A stretch of 49,047 nucleotides of DNA from Candidatus Ribeiella danica (GCA_016717335.1 JADKFS010000015.1:1-49047); one strand, 5' to 3'; shown: positions 25,904 to 37,237, numbered from the stretch's first letter. The notes: a model not told the origin generated them from the letters alone. Made by a program: numbers and translations.

Positions 25904-28900
25904 ATGGCCTCCGGCACGCTTGCCAACCTCGCCAGCAGCGCGTTCGTCCCCACGCGCGTCATCGACGCCGAGCGGATCTGCCGCAACCTGCTCAGCCTCC
26001 CGGCTGCGTCGTTCAGCGTCCTCGACCCGACCTCGGGCGAAGGACACCTGCTGCTCCCGCTCGCGTCGCACCCGCGCGCCCAGCTCTACGGCGTGGAGCT
26101 GAGCGCGGAGCGCGCGACTGAGTCACGCACGCGCCTCCCGCGCGCGCTGGTTGTGACCAGCGCGTTCGAGCATGTCCGCATCACCGAGAATGCACTCGAC
26201 CTGATCATCTCGAACCCGCCGTATCTGACCGGCGAGCTCGGGCGCCTGGAGTACGCGATCATCCGCGAGGCCACCGCCGCGCTGCGCCCGGGCAGCCCGC
26301 ACGTCACAATCGTCCCGGCGCGCCAGTGGGACGGCACCATGGCGCGTTTCTGGGCCAGACACTACGAGCACGTCCAGTGCTGGATGCTGGACGACGACGA
26401 GTTTGCGAAATACACCCAGATCGTCGTCGCCGGCGTCAAGCGCGAGCATCCGCTTCAGACACCCGATTCTCTGGAGCTGAACCGCATCCGCGGCTTCCGC
26501 TATCGTATCGATCCAGACTATCCGGAGAAATCACCCTGGGCGCAGGGGTTTGCCCCCGACGTGCTCCCCGATGCGCCAATCGCCGAACCCTACATCGTCA
26601 CGCCCGGTGGAATCCCGGTCGAGATCACCGTGCTGAAGGCCGATCAGGCTGAGCTGATGCGCGGGCTCGCTACGGGCGGTGCGCACTTGACGCCGGCCTG
26701 GCAGAGCGCGACCACCTGGCAGGCGGCTGCCAGCCTCGACCACCCGCTGATGCCGATCAGCGGCGAGTCGTACCTGGCGGCGCTCATCCTCACCGGCACG
26801 CTGGATGGAGAGGAGCTGCAAGGGCCGGATGGCCAGTGGTACACCTTCGCCACGCACATTGCGTCCGAGTGGGCCGCCATAGAGGTCGACGAGGACATGC
26901 GCAAGAAGGGCGTCACCAGCATCCAGCAGCAGCAGGACAAGCCGTGCCTGAGCGTCCTGAACCTGGAGACCGGCGCGCTCGCGCACTATCAGCGCGACGA
27001 GGTGTTCGCCTTTCTGAAACCCTGGCTGGCGCTGCTGGCGGAGCGCGTGATCGGCCAGTACACGCCGATCTACGACCTCAACCCGCCCGACTGGATGCTC
27101 GGCGTGGCCGCGACGATTGCGCAGGACAAGACCCTGCCCGGCGCCTCCATGGCGGGGCTACAGGCGCCACAGCTGCACCGCTCGTTCGCCGGCTACACCG
27201 CGCTGTGCGAGCTGGGGCGGTTCGCCGTCAACGGCGAGCCGGGCACCGGCAAGACGCGCATGCATATTCTGATCATGGCGCTGTTCGCCTACACCTGGCG
27301 GCACCGCCATGTCTGGGAGGGCACGCTGCCGCGCTGGGTCAAGCAGGCCCGCCGCGCGTGGCAGGCCAATCCGCGCACCGTCGGCGACGCGCCACGCGCA
27401 CTGCCGCTGGCGGTGATGACGCCCATGCGCGTGGTGCCGGTGTGGGAGAAAGAGCTTGCGGGCGCCTGGCCGGAGGCCGAGGTGCTCATCATCGAAGACC
27501 ACACCGATGTTACGCGCTGGATGGACCGTTGCGCGACATCAAGCGCGCCGGCGGTCGTCGCGATCTTCTCGCAGTCGAAAACCCGCGCGTTCGGCCGCGC
27601 CTGGCAGCCGGCCGTGCTGACGAAAACCAAGCCAATCAAGGTATTCGATCTGAAGCCATCCGACGAGCTGCTGCCCGAGCTGGAAGAGGTGCTGGATGCC
27701 AAAGGCAAACGAATGGCCTACCGGCTCAAGGCGAGTGGCGCGCTGCTGATGAAGGATGATGTCGAGTCGACCTTCTTCTGCCCGGACTGCGGCACGGTGG
27801 TCGAGGCCGAGCCGGGCAGCCTGCGCAAGCGCCAGGGCACCGCTGCGAGCGCCGAGGCGAAGGCCGACGACGCCGAGTCGAAGCAGGAGCCGGTACGCTC
27901 GCTGACCTGGTTCGAGGACAAGCGACGGAGCTGTGCGCACTGCGGCGCCCCACTCTGGACCGATGCGCGGATCACGGCGACGCAGGCGAAATATCCGCAC
28001 ATTCCATTCAATGTCTGGAGCCGGGCGGTCGCTTCTAAGCCGATTGAGGAACCGCCAAAGGCCCGCGCGCGCAAAGCGGCGCGGCCGGCGGTGCGGATCA
28101 TCGACGCCGAGGGGACGCGTGGCTCGGCGGCGCCCGACTCGTTCTCGCCCTACGACTACTGGCGGCGCTTCTAGCGGGGCATCTGCGCGTTTGTGGAGAT
28201 CGACGAGAGCCACAACCTGCGCGGGCAGTCGACCGACATCGCCCACAGCGGCCACCTGGCGCAGCTCGCCAGCCAGACCTACGGCTACGGCTCGGGCACG
28301 CACTACGGCGGCGTGCTGACCGACTTCTTCTCATATTGGTACCGCTTCAACCCGCGCTTCTGGCAGCGGCTGGGGCTGGGCTGGAACGAGGCCGAGCAGG
28401 CGATGAGCCGCTACGGCGTGGTCCAGACGATCACCAAAGAGTTCGAGTCGAGCGCGCGGCGCGGCTCGGGCAAGACCGACGTGAGCGTCACGACCATTCC
28501 CGCGCCGGGCATCAGCACCCGCCTGCTGCCGTACCTGCTGGCCGACCTGGCGTTCATCGACGTGCTTGACGTCGGCGCGTTCATGCCGCCGCGCGAGGAG
28601 ATCCCGGTGGTGGTGGAGATGGACGACGCCGCGCTGCTGGCCTACGGTGAGGACGCCGCCCTGGCGCTGCGGTCGGCTGAGGCTGAGCTGGCAGCCGCGC
28701 AGGCGGAGCTGGATGACACGCTCGGCGACGCGTCCAGCACGAGGGGCGAGCGAGAAATCGCGAGCGCGCGCGTGGACGCCGCGACAGCGCGACAAGAGCA
28801 AGCTCGCGCGGCACTGAGCGACGCTGCGGCGTGGGTCAAGGCGCGCGACCTCAAGACCGCCTACCGCGAGATCGAGGCCGCGCTGCACGCCAAGGCCGAG

Positions 28901-29996
28901 AAACGCAACGAGGCCGCGCGGCTGGCGCAGGGCACGCTGCCGCGCTGGTGGTCGATCCTGCCGATGTGGGAGCGCCCGCAGTTCACTGTCTCCGAGACCC
29001 ATCGCGGCGACTGGGGCGACGTGGAGGAGGTCGTCGAGATCTTCCGCGCGCCCGTGCTCGCAAGCGAGCATCTCTACCCGTTGGAGCGCGAGCTGCACGC
29101 GATCGTCGGGCGGGAGGTCGCAGCCGGGCGGCCGACCATGATTTACTTCGAGCAGAACGATGTGCGCTCGACTAGCGACCGGCTGATGCACGTGCTTGCG
29201 GACTTCGAGCCGTGGGCGTTACCCAACCGCGTCGACCCGGAGGACCGCGAGGACGCGATCAACGCCGCCGTCGACGCCGGCCACACCGTGCTGCTGGTCC
29301 CGTACCGACGTGTGCTGGAAGGCTTGAACCTGCAGAGAGTCAAAACAATCTGCTGGTACGAGCTGGCCACCAACCTGTTTATGCTCGACCAGGCCAGCCG
29401 GCGCTCGTGGCGGCTGGGGCAGGACACGCTGGTGCGCCTGTACTACCTGGCTTACAAAGGGACGGCAACCCACAAGCAGCTGATCCGGCTCGGCACCAAG
29501 TCCGGCGCGGCGGCGCTGTTCGCGGGCAACACCCCCGACGGCGCGCTGGCGAAGGCGGTCGGCGCGGACAAGACCACACTGGCGCGCCTGAGCGCGAGCC
29601 TGGACGCCGACGACGCGGTCGACCTGGCAGCGGCATTCAAACGCCGCGGCGAGGAGCTGGCCAGGAAGCTGGCGGCCGGTCGCGAGTGGATCGGGGCGAG
29701 CGACACGCTGGCCGCGCGGCTGGCATCGCGCGCGCTCCCAACGCCTGTAGTCGCGGCGATCGTTGCAGCCGAGGCCGTCAGAACAGCTCACGACGCGCCG
29801 ATGACCCTGGATCTGGACTGGACATGCCGGCCAGCGAGCGGGCATGGCAGCTGCTGCGGTCGAGCAATCTGCACCGCAGCCGGCCGCGACGTTTGGCAAC
29901 CTCGACGACATTGCGGCGGTGCTGCGCAGGCAGCGCAAGCAGCCCCGCGCGTCGACAGAGGCCATCCAGGCGAGCGGGCAGCTTGCGCTGTTCTAG
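25904..29996 (+). CDS. N6-adenine methyltransferase fused to SNF2-type helicase, with in-frame amber codon
   Basis: A protein of about 1,360 codons from an ATG after AAAGGAG. Residues about 41-107 hold methyltransferase motif I (DPTSGEGHLLL) and motif IV (ISNPPYL). Walker A, NGEPGTGKTR, lies near residue 445. A zinc ribbon (CPDCG ... CAHCG) lies near 625-680. The DEAH-like motif IDESHN is near 765 and helicase motif VI, QASRRSWRLGQ, near 1163. A coiled-coil-like Glu/Ala stretch is near 925-975. A single TAG at 28172-28174 interrupts the frame between Walker A and the DEAH motif; reading continues in the same frame for over 500 codons. A late frameshift near 29810 leads to the end QASGQLALF. 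It may remodel and modify DNA in a phage- or plasmid-type module. Confidence 0.75.
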
Positions 29997-30158
29997 CCTG
30001 GGCCAGCAGACACAGCCCACTCCTTCACACCGACTGTGCGCCAGAACCACTGGGCGCGCGGCGTCACGATAGATCCCATCCACAATGTATCAGCCGGGGG
30101 CAACGCGCGTGCCGCCCGGCGAGGGGCGGCCGCGTGTTGTCTCCGAAAGGAGCAAACT

Positions 30159-32188
30159 GTGACCACCCCGACTTACAACGACCCGTTCGGGCTGCTGCGC
30201 AACAAGAAGGCGGCTGAGCTCGCCGCCGGCGCGTTCACCGCCCTGAGCGGATCCCGCCGGCCCAGCGCTCGCGCTACTCGCCGCCCGGCGAGGACGCGAC
30301 GATCGAGCTCGGCCTGGGCTACGTCCAGGCGGTGCTCGCTATCCTGTTCGGCGTCGTCACGAGCTTTTCGTTCGACGCTCCAGGAGCGAAAGGCCGCGTG
30401 GCAATGCGATCCAGCGGCGGCAGCACGGTGTATCACTTCAGCTGGCACGCCACACCCGAGCGGTTGCTCCTGGGCGGCTTCATCCACGCCGGGCACCCGA
30501 CCTACCAGGTCGCGGTCGTGGGCCTCTGCCAGGCGATTGCGGCGTACCGCTGCGGCGCGACCGCGCCGTATGATGAGCTGATCGAGACCTGGTACGCGCT
30601 GGTCCGGGCGATGGACCGCGCATACCCACGTCTGAGCGCCGAGGTGCCCTGGGACAAGCGCGCGATCGAGGCGGCATGTCACCACGCCGAGATCCGGCCG
30701 CAGATCGTGAAGCTGTGCGACGTGCTACGCGTTGCGCTGCGCTACCAGCTCCCGAGCAGCACGACCCGCGAGATCGGCGTGACCGAGCCGCAGGTCTTGG
30801 TTGGCGCGACCGAAGGTACGGCAATACGCTTGCCTGGCAGCGTGCTGCTCGACCCGGCGAGCCTGTCGGCCGTACCGAAGGAGGCAGCGCCATCGCCAGC
30901 ACCAGCCCTCACTGAGACCGCACCGGCAGACCCAGCAGCCGCGGCGCCGCTACCAGCGTCGACAGTTCCTCCGATCGCGCCAGCTTCCCGCCGGCGTAGT
31001 ACGACGACACGCCCCACATCCACCACGCCAGCCACGACCGGGACAAAGCCGCCAGCGGCCCCGAACAGCGCCGCGCCGGCGGCGGTCACGGAACCGAAGC
31101 CAGCCGCACCGGCCGCACCCACACCACCCCCGGCCAGTTCTCGGCTGCTGGGGCCGCACGTCGGGCGGATCAAGCGCGCGCTCGATCGCGGCGGGCCGGT
31201 CATGCTGGTCGGCCCGACCGCCACCGGTAAGACGACCCAGGCCAAGGACGCCGCCTTTCAACTCGGCATGGGCTTCGAGCTGGTCGTGCTGGACGAGGGC
31301 TGGGACGCCGCCGAGCTGTTCGGCGGCTACGCCCGCGCCGGCAAGGACTGGGCCTTCGCGCCCGGGCCGATCACCCGCTGGGCTGAGCGCATCAAGCGCG
31401 GCGAGACGGTCATGCTGATCATCGACGAGCTGGCGCGCGGTCACAAGAGTGTGGTCAGCGCGATCATGCGCGTGATGAACGAATACAGCGCGACTGATCT
31501 CGATAAGATGGGCATCGCCGCGACATCGGGCGAGGGCGGCCCGTTCTACATCGTCGACGTCACCGCGACCAAGCAGCGCATCGCGGTGCCGTGCCACAAG
31601 GCGCGGATCGTCGCGACCGCCAACCAGGGCGACGGCTACACCGGCATCAACCTGAACGACCCGGCCTTCCGCCGGCGCTGGACCGGCGGCTGGCTGCAGC
31701 TCAAGAGCTACGAGGCGGATGTGGTGCGCGGCATCCTGAGCGAGCGCCTGGCACTCCCGCACGGCGCAATGCTGATCACCAAAATGCAGGCGGTCGCGCT
31801 GCAGGTGGCCGAGTACCAGCGCCGCGAGGAGGCGCTGCTGGCGACGCTCGACCTGGCGACCCTGATCACCTGGGGCGAGGCGGTGCTGCGCCTGCATCGG
31901 TCTGGCGTGAACGTCCGGCAGGCATTCATCGAGAGCGCGGCGGATGTCTGGATCGACCGCCTGGTGCCGCTCAAGGGCGCCGACCTCGACCCCGAGATTG
32001 AGCGCACCATCCACGGCTTCGTCGCCGCGAACTACCTCAGACGATCCAGAACCGGAACGCACAATCAATCGAACAGGTCTTGGTGGGATGCGCCGGCCTT
32101 GCGGCCGCCTGCCATACAAAGGAACACACGATGCACTGGTGGCACTGGCGGCGCGCGCACGTCCTGGAAACCTGGGTGCGCTCGCTGA
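30159..32188 (+). CDS. MoxR-like AAA+ ATPase with long N-terminal domain (frameshifted)
   Basis: A GTG follows AAAGGAG. The N-terminal part begins VTTPTYNDPFGLLRNKKAAE and, after a frame change near 30265, IELGLGYVQAVLAILFGVVT. A helical domain, a Pro/Ala/Thr-rich linker (about 80 residues) and an AAA+ domain follow. The AAA+ domain has Walker A MLVGPTATGKTTQAKDA, the pore-type segment ELFGGYAR, Walker B VMLIIDELARGHKSV, sensor-1 RIVATANQG and an arginine-rich FRRRWTGGW. This is the MoxR/CbbQ class that works with a VWA partner, which is the next gene. The last codons overlap that gene, so the true end may be near 32060 after another indel. Confidence 0.8.
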
Positions 32189-33888
32189 TCGGCGCTCGCC
32201 CCTATCACGTCGCGTACAAGACCGGTAGTGGCTCATATGTCAATCTGCGAACCAAAGAGATTACGATCGACCCGACCATGGCTGACGGCTGGGGCGGCGA
32301 CAGCCTGCTGCCGTTCGTCTGGCGCGGCCGGACGGTACGGACGCTCGCGGCGCTCCAGTATCGTATCAGCCGAGCGATGGCCCGGCATGAGGCCGGCCAC
32401 GTGCTGTTCACTGACGACTACTCCGTTGCGGGCGAGCTGCACGCCTGGCTGACCAACGCACTGGAGGATGGGCGCATGGAGCGCCTGACCGGGAGGTACT
32501 ACCTTCCTGCTCGCGCCGATTTTGACGCGCTGGGCACGCTGCTCTGGCAGAAGAAGCCGCCGCGCCTCCATGATGACCAGCCAGCGGGACCGGCTGCTGA
32601 ACGCCTGCCTGTTCTGGCGCTGGGACTGCCTGCGCCCGACCGGCATCCTGCCTCGCTGGCGCTGGGCCAGTGACGACGAGCGGCGCGTCTGGGACGCACA
32701 GGTGCGGCCGCGCGTCGAGGAGGCCTGGCAGGCGCCGACGGCGACGCGCGTAGCCGAGATCGCACTGGAGCTGCTTGCGATCATCGGCTTGCCGCAGACT
32801 GCCGGTACCGACGGCCACCGCCTGATGCCATCCGATCTCACGATAGTCATCACTGCGGGCGACGCTGCCGACGACGCGCTCGGACGTGGCGACGATGATC
32901 AACCACTGCGTGCGGACGAGCCCGTCTACGACACTCGTAGCGCTGGGAGTGGCAATCGCGACGATGACGAGACGATCGCCGGGATCATCGTCGAGGAGGA
33001 CGAGCCGCCGGCCATCGACTGCGACCCGAGCGCTGGCAATCTTTGGATGCAGCCGTATGCGCCGCTGCAGCGCGAAGTCGGCGGCCTGCTGCGGCAGCTG
33101 CTGAAGGTACTGGTCGTCCCAACGCCCGACGTGGATGTGCGTCCATCAGAAACGACCGGAACATTCGACGCCCGCGCGCACATCCGCAGCCGCGGCGACA
33201 CGCCGATGCTGCACCGGCGCGTCGACGACCGCGACCCGGCCGGGCTGGCGATGGTGCTGCTGATCGACCGCACCGGCAGCATGGGCGGCAGCCCGAACCC
33301 GATCGACTGGGCGGCTGGCGGCGCGCCTGGCCCGTCGTTCGAGCAGGGGCGCATGCCGCACGCCCGCCGGGCCGCCATCCTGCTGGACCTGGCCTGTACT
33401 GAGGCGGAGATCCCGCTGTCTATCGGCTACGCCGGCAACAACGGGTACACCTGCCATCACCCCGGCGGCGCGCGCTCGTTTGCGCTCTCCAGTCCGGTGA
33501 TCTGGATTCGCGACTGGAACACCGCGCGCAATGCCGAAGGACCGCGCGCGCTGCTGGCTGGGATGTACGGCGACAGCGGCGACGAGTGCTACAGCGCCAG
33601 CTTGCGACTGGCGCAGCAGCAGCTCGCCACACGTCCCGAGCGCACCAAGGTGATCATCTATCTGCTCGACGGCCGGCCGACCGACGAGCCGATCGATGTC
33701 GTGCGGCAAACGGTCGAGCACCTGCGCCGGGCCGGCACCCTGGTGATCGGTCTGTTCGTCGGCGGCCAGGGTGAGATCCGCTACCTGCGGGAGATCTTCG
33801 GCGCCGACGACACGATTGGCGTGGATGATATCCGTCACCTGCCTGACCGCCTCGGAGGATCCTGCTGCGCTACGCACGAAAACACTAA
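32131..33888 (+). CDS. VWA-domain (MIDAS) partner protein of the MoxR ATPase (frameshifted)
   Basis: The ATG follows AAAGGAA. The N-terminal part is MHWWHWRRAHVLETWVRSLI with an HEAGH-VLFTDDYS stretch that looks zinc-protease-like (HExxH). After a frame change near 32565 it continues DRLLNACLFWRWDCLRPTGI and an acidic linker. The VWA domain has LLIDRTGSMGGS (DxTxS, a MIDAS with Thr in place of the first Ser), IYLLDGRPTDEP and LVIGLFVGGQGEI. The end ILLRYARKH with TAA at 33886 is reached after an indel near 33855. MoxR-VWA pairs act as chaperones or metal-insertion machines, as in CbbQ/CbbO and CobS/CobT. Confidence 0.75.
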
Positions 33889-33898
33889 ACGCGTATTC

Positions 33899-33954
33899 TT
33901 TGAGACCCCACACGGGGTGCCGTTATGTGAGGCACCCCGTGTGGGCGCCTCAAA
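33899..33954 (+). promoter_or_regulatory. Long hairpin ending in the ribosome-binding site of the nuclease gene
   Basis: TTTGAG plus CCCACACGGGGTGCC (33899-33921) pairs with GGCACCCCGTGTGGG plus CTCAAA (33931-33954). Its 3' end overlaps the AAAGGAG Shine-Dalgarno at 33952-33958 of the GTG at 33965. It may attenuate transcription from the VWA gene and tune translation of the nuclease. Confidence 0.55.
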
Positions 33955-33964
33955 GGAGTTTCCT

Positions 33965-35003
33965 GTGACGACCACGACTGAGACACAAGCCACCAGCCAA
34001 GACGCGTCCGCGCGCCGACCGCTGAGCATCTCGCAGCTGCAGCTGTGGTACCGCTGCGGCTATGCCTGGCATCTGCGCTACGGACTCGGCCACAGCCCGC
34101 GCGCTGGAGCCGGCGCCTGGTTCGGCCGCCTGATGCACGAGATGATTACGTTGATGTATCGCGGCATGCGTATGGACGCGGCGCATACTGAGGTCTGGGC
34201 GCGCGAGTGCGGGCCGGTCTGGGATGACCTGCAGCAGCTGATCAATCTCGATGCCGCGTATGCTGCGCAGGGCCGGCCCACGACAAGCGCTGCGAAAGCG
34301 TGGCGCGAGCGGCATCCCGAGTATGACCAGGTGCTCGCGCGTCTGATGGATTTCCAACAGCACGGGCTTGGGCACGCGCGCTGGGGCAAGACGCAGGCCC
34401 TGGCCGACTACTACCGGCGGGCGGTTGCCCTGCGAGGCAGCGAGGGTGAGATCCTGCTGGAGAATCCGCTGCTCATCGAGGGCATGCGGGTCGCCGAGCT
34501 GGCCACTTCTGATCGCGATGCGGCGCTTACACGCGACAGCGCAGAGGCAATCGTTGAGCTCGACGAAGATGGGCGTGGCACGCGCTACCGGCTGCTCGCG
34601 GGCACCCTCGCCGGTGTGAACATCGTCGGCGTGCCCGATGTACTTGCGCGCCAAGCCGACGGCACGCTATGCGTGGCCGACTATAAGACCGGCAAGCCGA
34701 TATCCTCTCGTGAACTCGCCGGAAAGCGCGCAGCTGGCGATCTATGTCGAGCTGCTGCGGCAGAACGGCTACATCACCGAGGACAATCGCGTACGGATTG
34801 GGCATATCTATCTGACCGAGACCGGCGTGCTGCCGGTCTGGACGGACACGGCCCAGCACGCGACCGTGCTACAGCGGCTCGGCCGGCAGCTCGCCGTGGC
34901 CGCGGCACTGATGGATAACGACCTCTTCAGCGCCCGCAAGGGTCTGGATGCCTTCCAGTCGCCCTGCGCGTTCTGCGACGTAGCGCACGTCTGCGACGCC
35001 TAA
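33965..35003 (+). CDS. PD-(D/E)XK nuclease, Cas4/AddB-like (one frameshift)
   Basis: A GTG start after AAAGGAG. The N-terminus has the family motif LSISQLQLWYRCGYAWHLRY (SxSQLxxYxxCP-type) and FGRLMHEMITLMYRG (GxxxHE). The nuclease core follows near residues 222-240: GVPDVLARQADG and CVADYKTGKP (D ... DxK). After a frame change near 34705 comes SPESAQLAIYVELLRQNGYI (the QxxxY motif). The C-terminus is SPCAFCDVAHVC, cysteines that with the one near residue 33 can hold an Fe-S cluster as in Cas4 and AddB. No cas genes or CRISPR array are near. It probably trims DNA ends for the Rad52-like protein. Confidence 0.82.
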
Positions 35004-35017
35004 TCGAACGTCATTTC

Positions 35018-35071
35018 GCCGCCTCCAGGCGCTCACCGCCACCTGGGGCGGCAGTGAGCGCCTGAGGCGGC
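35018..35071 (+). terminator. Strong terminator after the nuclease gene
   Basis: Arms 35018-35036 and 35054-35071 pair over 18 bp with one bulged C. A second smaller hairpin lies within the loop. Confidence 0.65.
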
Positions 35072-35146
35072 TGCTAATTCAGGAGGTCCGCCATTATACG
35101 CAACGTACTCTGTTCGACCCGGCCGCTCAGACATCGGCGCCCATGT

Positions 35147-35839
35147 TTGAACGAGCGACCGCTGCGCGAGTGGCCGATTCGGCGAGCGACCGATCGAGCG
35201 CCCTGGCGAGCTGGCTCGGCTGCTTTGTCAGATGCTGAGATCATCGCAACACTCCTCTCTGGGAGCGCCGGCGGCGCGAACCCAGTCGCCCTGGCGCAGC
35301 AGTTGATCGTGACGTTTGGCGGCTGGCACGGTCTGCAGCGCGCCAGCCTCGCCGAACTTCAAAGCGTGCCTGGGCTGGGGCGCACGCGCGCCACACGTGT
35401 CAAGGCTGCGCTGGAGGTCGGCCGCCGACTGCTGCTGGCCCAGCCAGGCGAGCGGTTGCAGGTCAAGTCGCCCACGGACATCGCACCGCTGCTGATTGCT
35501 GAAATGAGCCATCTCGATCAAGAGGAGCTGCGCGTGGTATTGCTCGATACCAAGAATCGGCTGCTCAAGCTGCACACGGTCTACCGGGGCAGCCTGAACG
35601 CTTCGATCGTCAGGGTGGGCGAGGTGTTCAAAGAGCCAGTCAAGCTCAACGCCGCGGCGATTATTGTGGCGCATCAGCACCCCAGTGGCGAACCGACGCC
35701 CTCACCTGAAGATATTCTGGTCACGCGCGAGATCGTGCAGGCCGGCAAACTGCTCGATATCGAGACCATCGATCATCTCGTGATCGGCCACGGCTGCTTT
35801 GTCAGCATGCGTCAGCGTGGTCTGGGCTTCTCAAGCTAG
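35147..35839 (+). CDS. radC: RadC-family JAMM/MPN protein (compensated frameshifts)
   Basis: A TTG at 35147 starts MNERPLREWPI. Between about 35180 and 35220 the neighbouring frame (GERPIERPGELARL) fits the RadC consensus better, so two compensating indels are likely. Then LSDAEIIATLL, the helix-hairpin-helix VPGLGRTRATRVKAALE and the JAMM domain follow: VVLLDTKNRLLKLHTVYRGS, FKEPVKLNAAAIIVAHQHPS and GEPTPSPEDILVTREI, which give the HxH-PSG-x7-D metal site. RadC proteins are common on mobile elements and in repair loci. Its exact activity is unknown. It has strong terminators on both sides and is thus a separate unit. Confidence 0.88.
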   Translation: MNERPLREWPIRRATDRAPWRAGSAALSDAEIIATLLSGSAGGANPVALAQQLIVTFGGWHGLQRASLAELQSVPGLGRTRATRVKAALEVGRRLLLAQPGERLQVKSPTDIAPLLIAEMSHLDQEELRVVLLDTKNRLLKLHTVYRGSLNASIVRVGEVFKEPVKLNAAAIIVAHQHPSGEPTPSPEDILVTREIVQAGKLLDIETIDHLVIGHGCFVSMRQRGLGFSS

Positions 35840-35861
35840 CTGCATCGGTTCCCGCGAAATG

Positions 35862-35895
35862 GCGCGCACGATCCATCCTCAGGGATCGTGCGCGC
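35862..35895. terminator. Hairpin after radC
   Basis: GCGCGCACGATCC (35862-35874) pairs perfectly with 35883-35895 around an 8-nt loop, followed by a short T-containing tail. Confidence 0.7.
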
Positions 35896-36041
35896 TTGTC
35901 AATCACTCACGTGCGTCGTGCTCGACACATCACAGCGCCTGGTACTGTCAAGACAGCGCGTTGTAAACAACGACACTGAACGCAGGCCTCATGCTCGCAT
36001 GCAAGCACGTGAAGATGCTATAATGCCAGAAGGAGCAGTGC

Positions 36042-37179
36042 ATGGATCAACCGACGACGGATTTCGACGGCGCCTGGAAAGAGGCACTGGAGCGGTATCT
36101 CGAGCCGTTTCTCGCACTCTGCTTTCCGCAGGCGCACGGCGATATTGACTGGACAATACCACCGCAATTTCTCGATACTGAGTTGCAGCGGGTTGCTCCA
36201 GACGAACCGCAAGGCCGGCAGCACGTCGACAAGCTGGTTCGTATCGTCCGGCGAGGCGGTCAGGATGCCTGGTGCTGGTTCACGTTGAGGTGCAAAGCCA
36301 GCGCGACCGCGACTTTGCACAGCGCATGTTTCGCTATCACGCGCCTGTTTGACCGCTACCAGCGTCAGGTCGTCAACCTCGCGGTGCTGGGTGATGAGGA
36401 AGCGAAATGGCAGCCTGACCAATTCAGCTATGGACTTTGGGGATGTAGGCTCGCCCTGGTCTTTCCAATCGTCAAACTGCTCACGTTTGACGCCCGGATT
36501 CGCTGAAGGGCGAACCTAACATATTCGCGATGGTCATTCTGTTGCATCGCGACGCGCAAGACACGCGCCACGATCCGCAGGAGCGGATGCGGCGCAAGGT
36601 CGCCCACTACCGTCGAGTACTGCAGCGCGGCCACCAGGCAGACGATGTACGCGCATTGCTGCGGCTGATGGATCGCCTGTTAGGGCTTGGAGCACCACTC
36701 GTGCTGCAGGCGCGCGATGAGATGAAACGCGTCGAGGAGGAATTTGCCGTGTCTTACATTACCAGCTTCGAAGAGATTGGCATCGAACAGGGCCGGCACC
36801 AGGAACTGGCGCGGAGTATCCTCCGAACGCTGCGTGTGCGCTTCGGTGCCGAGGCGGCTGACGGCGTCGCACCCCGGCTGCAGCCGCTATCGCTCGCGCA
36901 GCTTGACACCCTGGCCGAGGCCGCATTGGTGGTTCCTTCACTCGATGCGCCCTCGCCAGCCTCAACGAGATTGAGGTTGAGCATGGGCGCGCCGAGGGCC
37001 TCATCGATGGATTAGCGCTCGCGCTGGAGCTCAAGTTTGGCGTGGCGGCCGCGCCCGTGATTGCCGAGGTGCGTCAGATCACAGATCTGGCGCAGATCGA
37101 GGCGATCATGGCGAAAATCAAGACAGCCGAGTCACTCGATGAGGTTCGCGGCATCTATAGCCCGCCTCCCGAAATCTAG
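36042..37179 (+). CDS. Rpn/YhgA-like nuclease-transposase family protein (frameshifted)
   Basis: The ATG follows AAGGAG. A TATAAT at 36019-36024 lies too close for an ordinary leader. The reading begins MDQPTTDFDGAWKEALERYL and FPQAHGDIDWTIPPQFLDTE. After a frame change near 36250 comes LVHVEVQSQRDRDFAQRMFRYH, which carries the catalytic-type E-V-Q of the PD-(D/E)XK fold, then LFDRYQRQVVNLAVLGDEE. After further changes near 36480 and 36955 it reaches YITSFEEIGIEQGRHQELAR and GLIDGLALALELKFG, a C-terminal repeat like DUF4351. This is the family of recombination-promoting nucleases, widespread and multi-copy in Chloroflexi. The end is PPPEI. Confidence 0.75.
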
Positions 37180-37198
37180 CTCCTCTGAGACATCCCTC

Positions 37199-37237
37199 CC
37201 GCGCCCTGGTGTCCCGTTCCGGATACCAGGGGCGCGG
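37199..37237 (+). terminator. Hairpin after the Rpn-type gene
   Basis: CCGCGCCCTGGTGTCC pairs with GGATACCAGGGGCGCGG with one bulge and one G-T pair around a CGTT loop. Confidence 0.65.

Noticed and set aside
24815..25904. Long open frame upstream of the methyltransferase-helicase start
   Set aside because: The frame is open through the preceding gene, but it only follows that gene's own reading until a frameshift near 25545 and then gives low-complexity Arg/Ala sequence. A good Shine-Dalgarno marks the ATG at 25904.
32522..34918. Single VWA-nuclease fusion protein of about 800 residues
   Set aside because: The frame is joined only by an indel near 33855. The VWA protein has its own natural end (TAA at 33886), and a hairpin, a Shine-Dalgarno and a GTG precede the nuclease.
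33965..35003. Cas4 of a CRISPR system
   Set aside because: Motifs fit the Cas4/AddB superfamily, but there is no CRISPR array, no cas1/cas2 and no effector anywhere in the window.
36019..36024. TATAAT as a promoter of the Rpn-type gene
   Set aside because: No matching -35 box at 16-18 bp, and the start site would fall into the ribosome-binding site.
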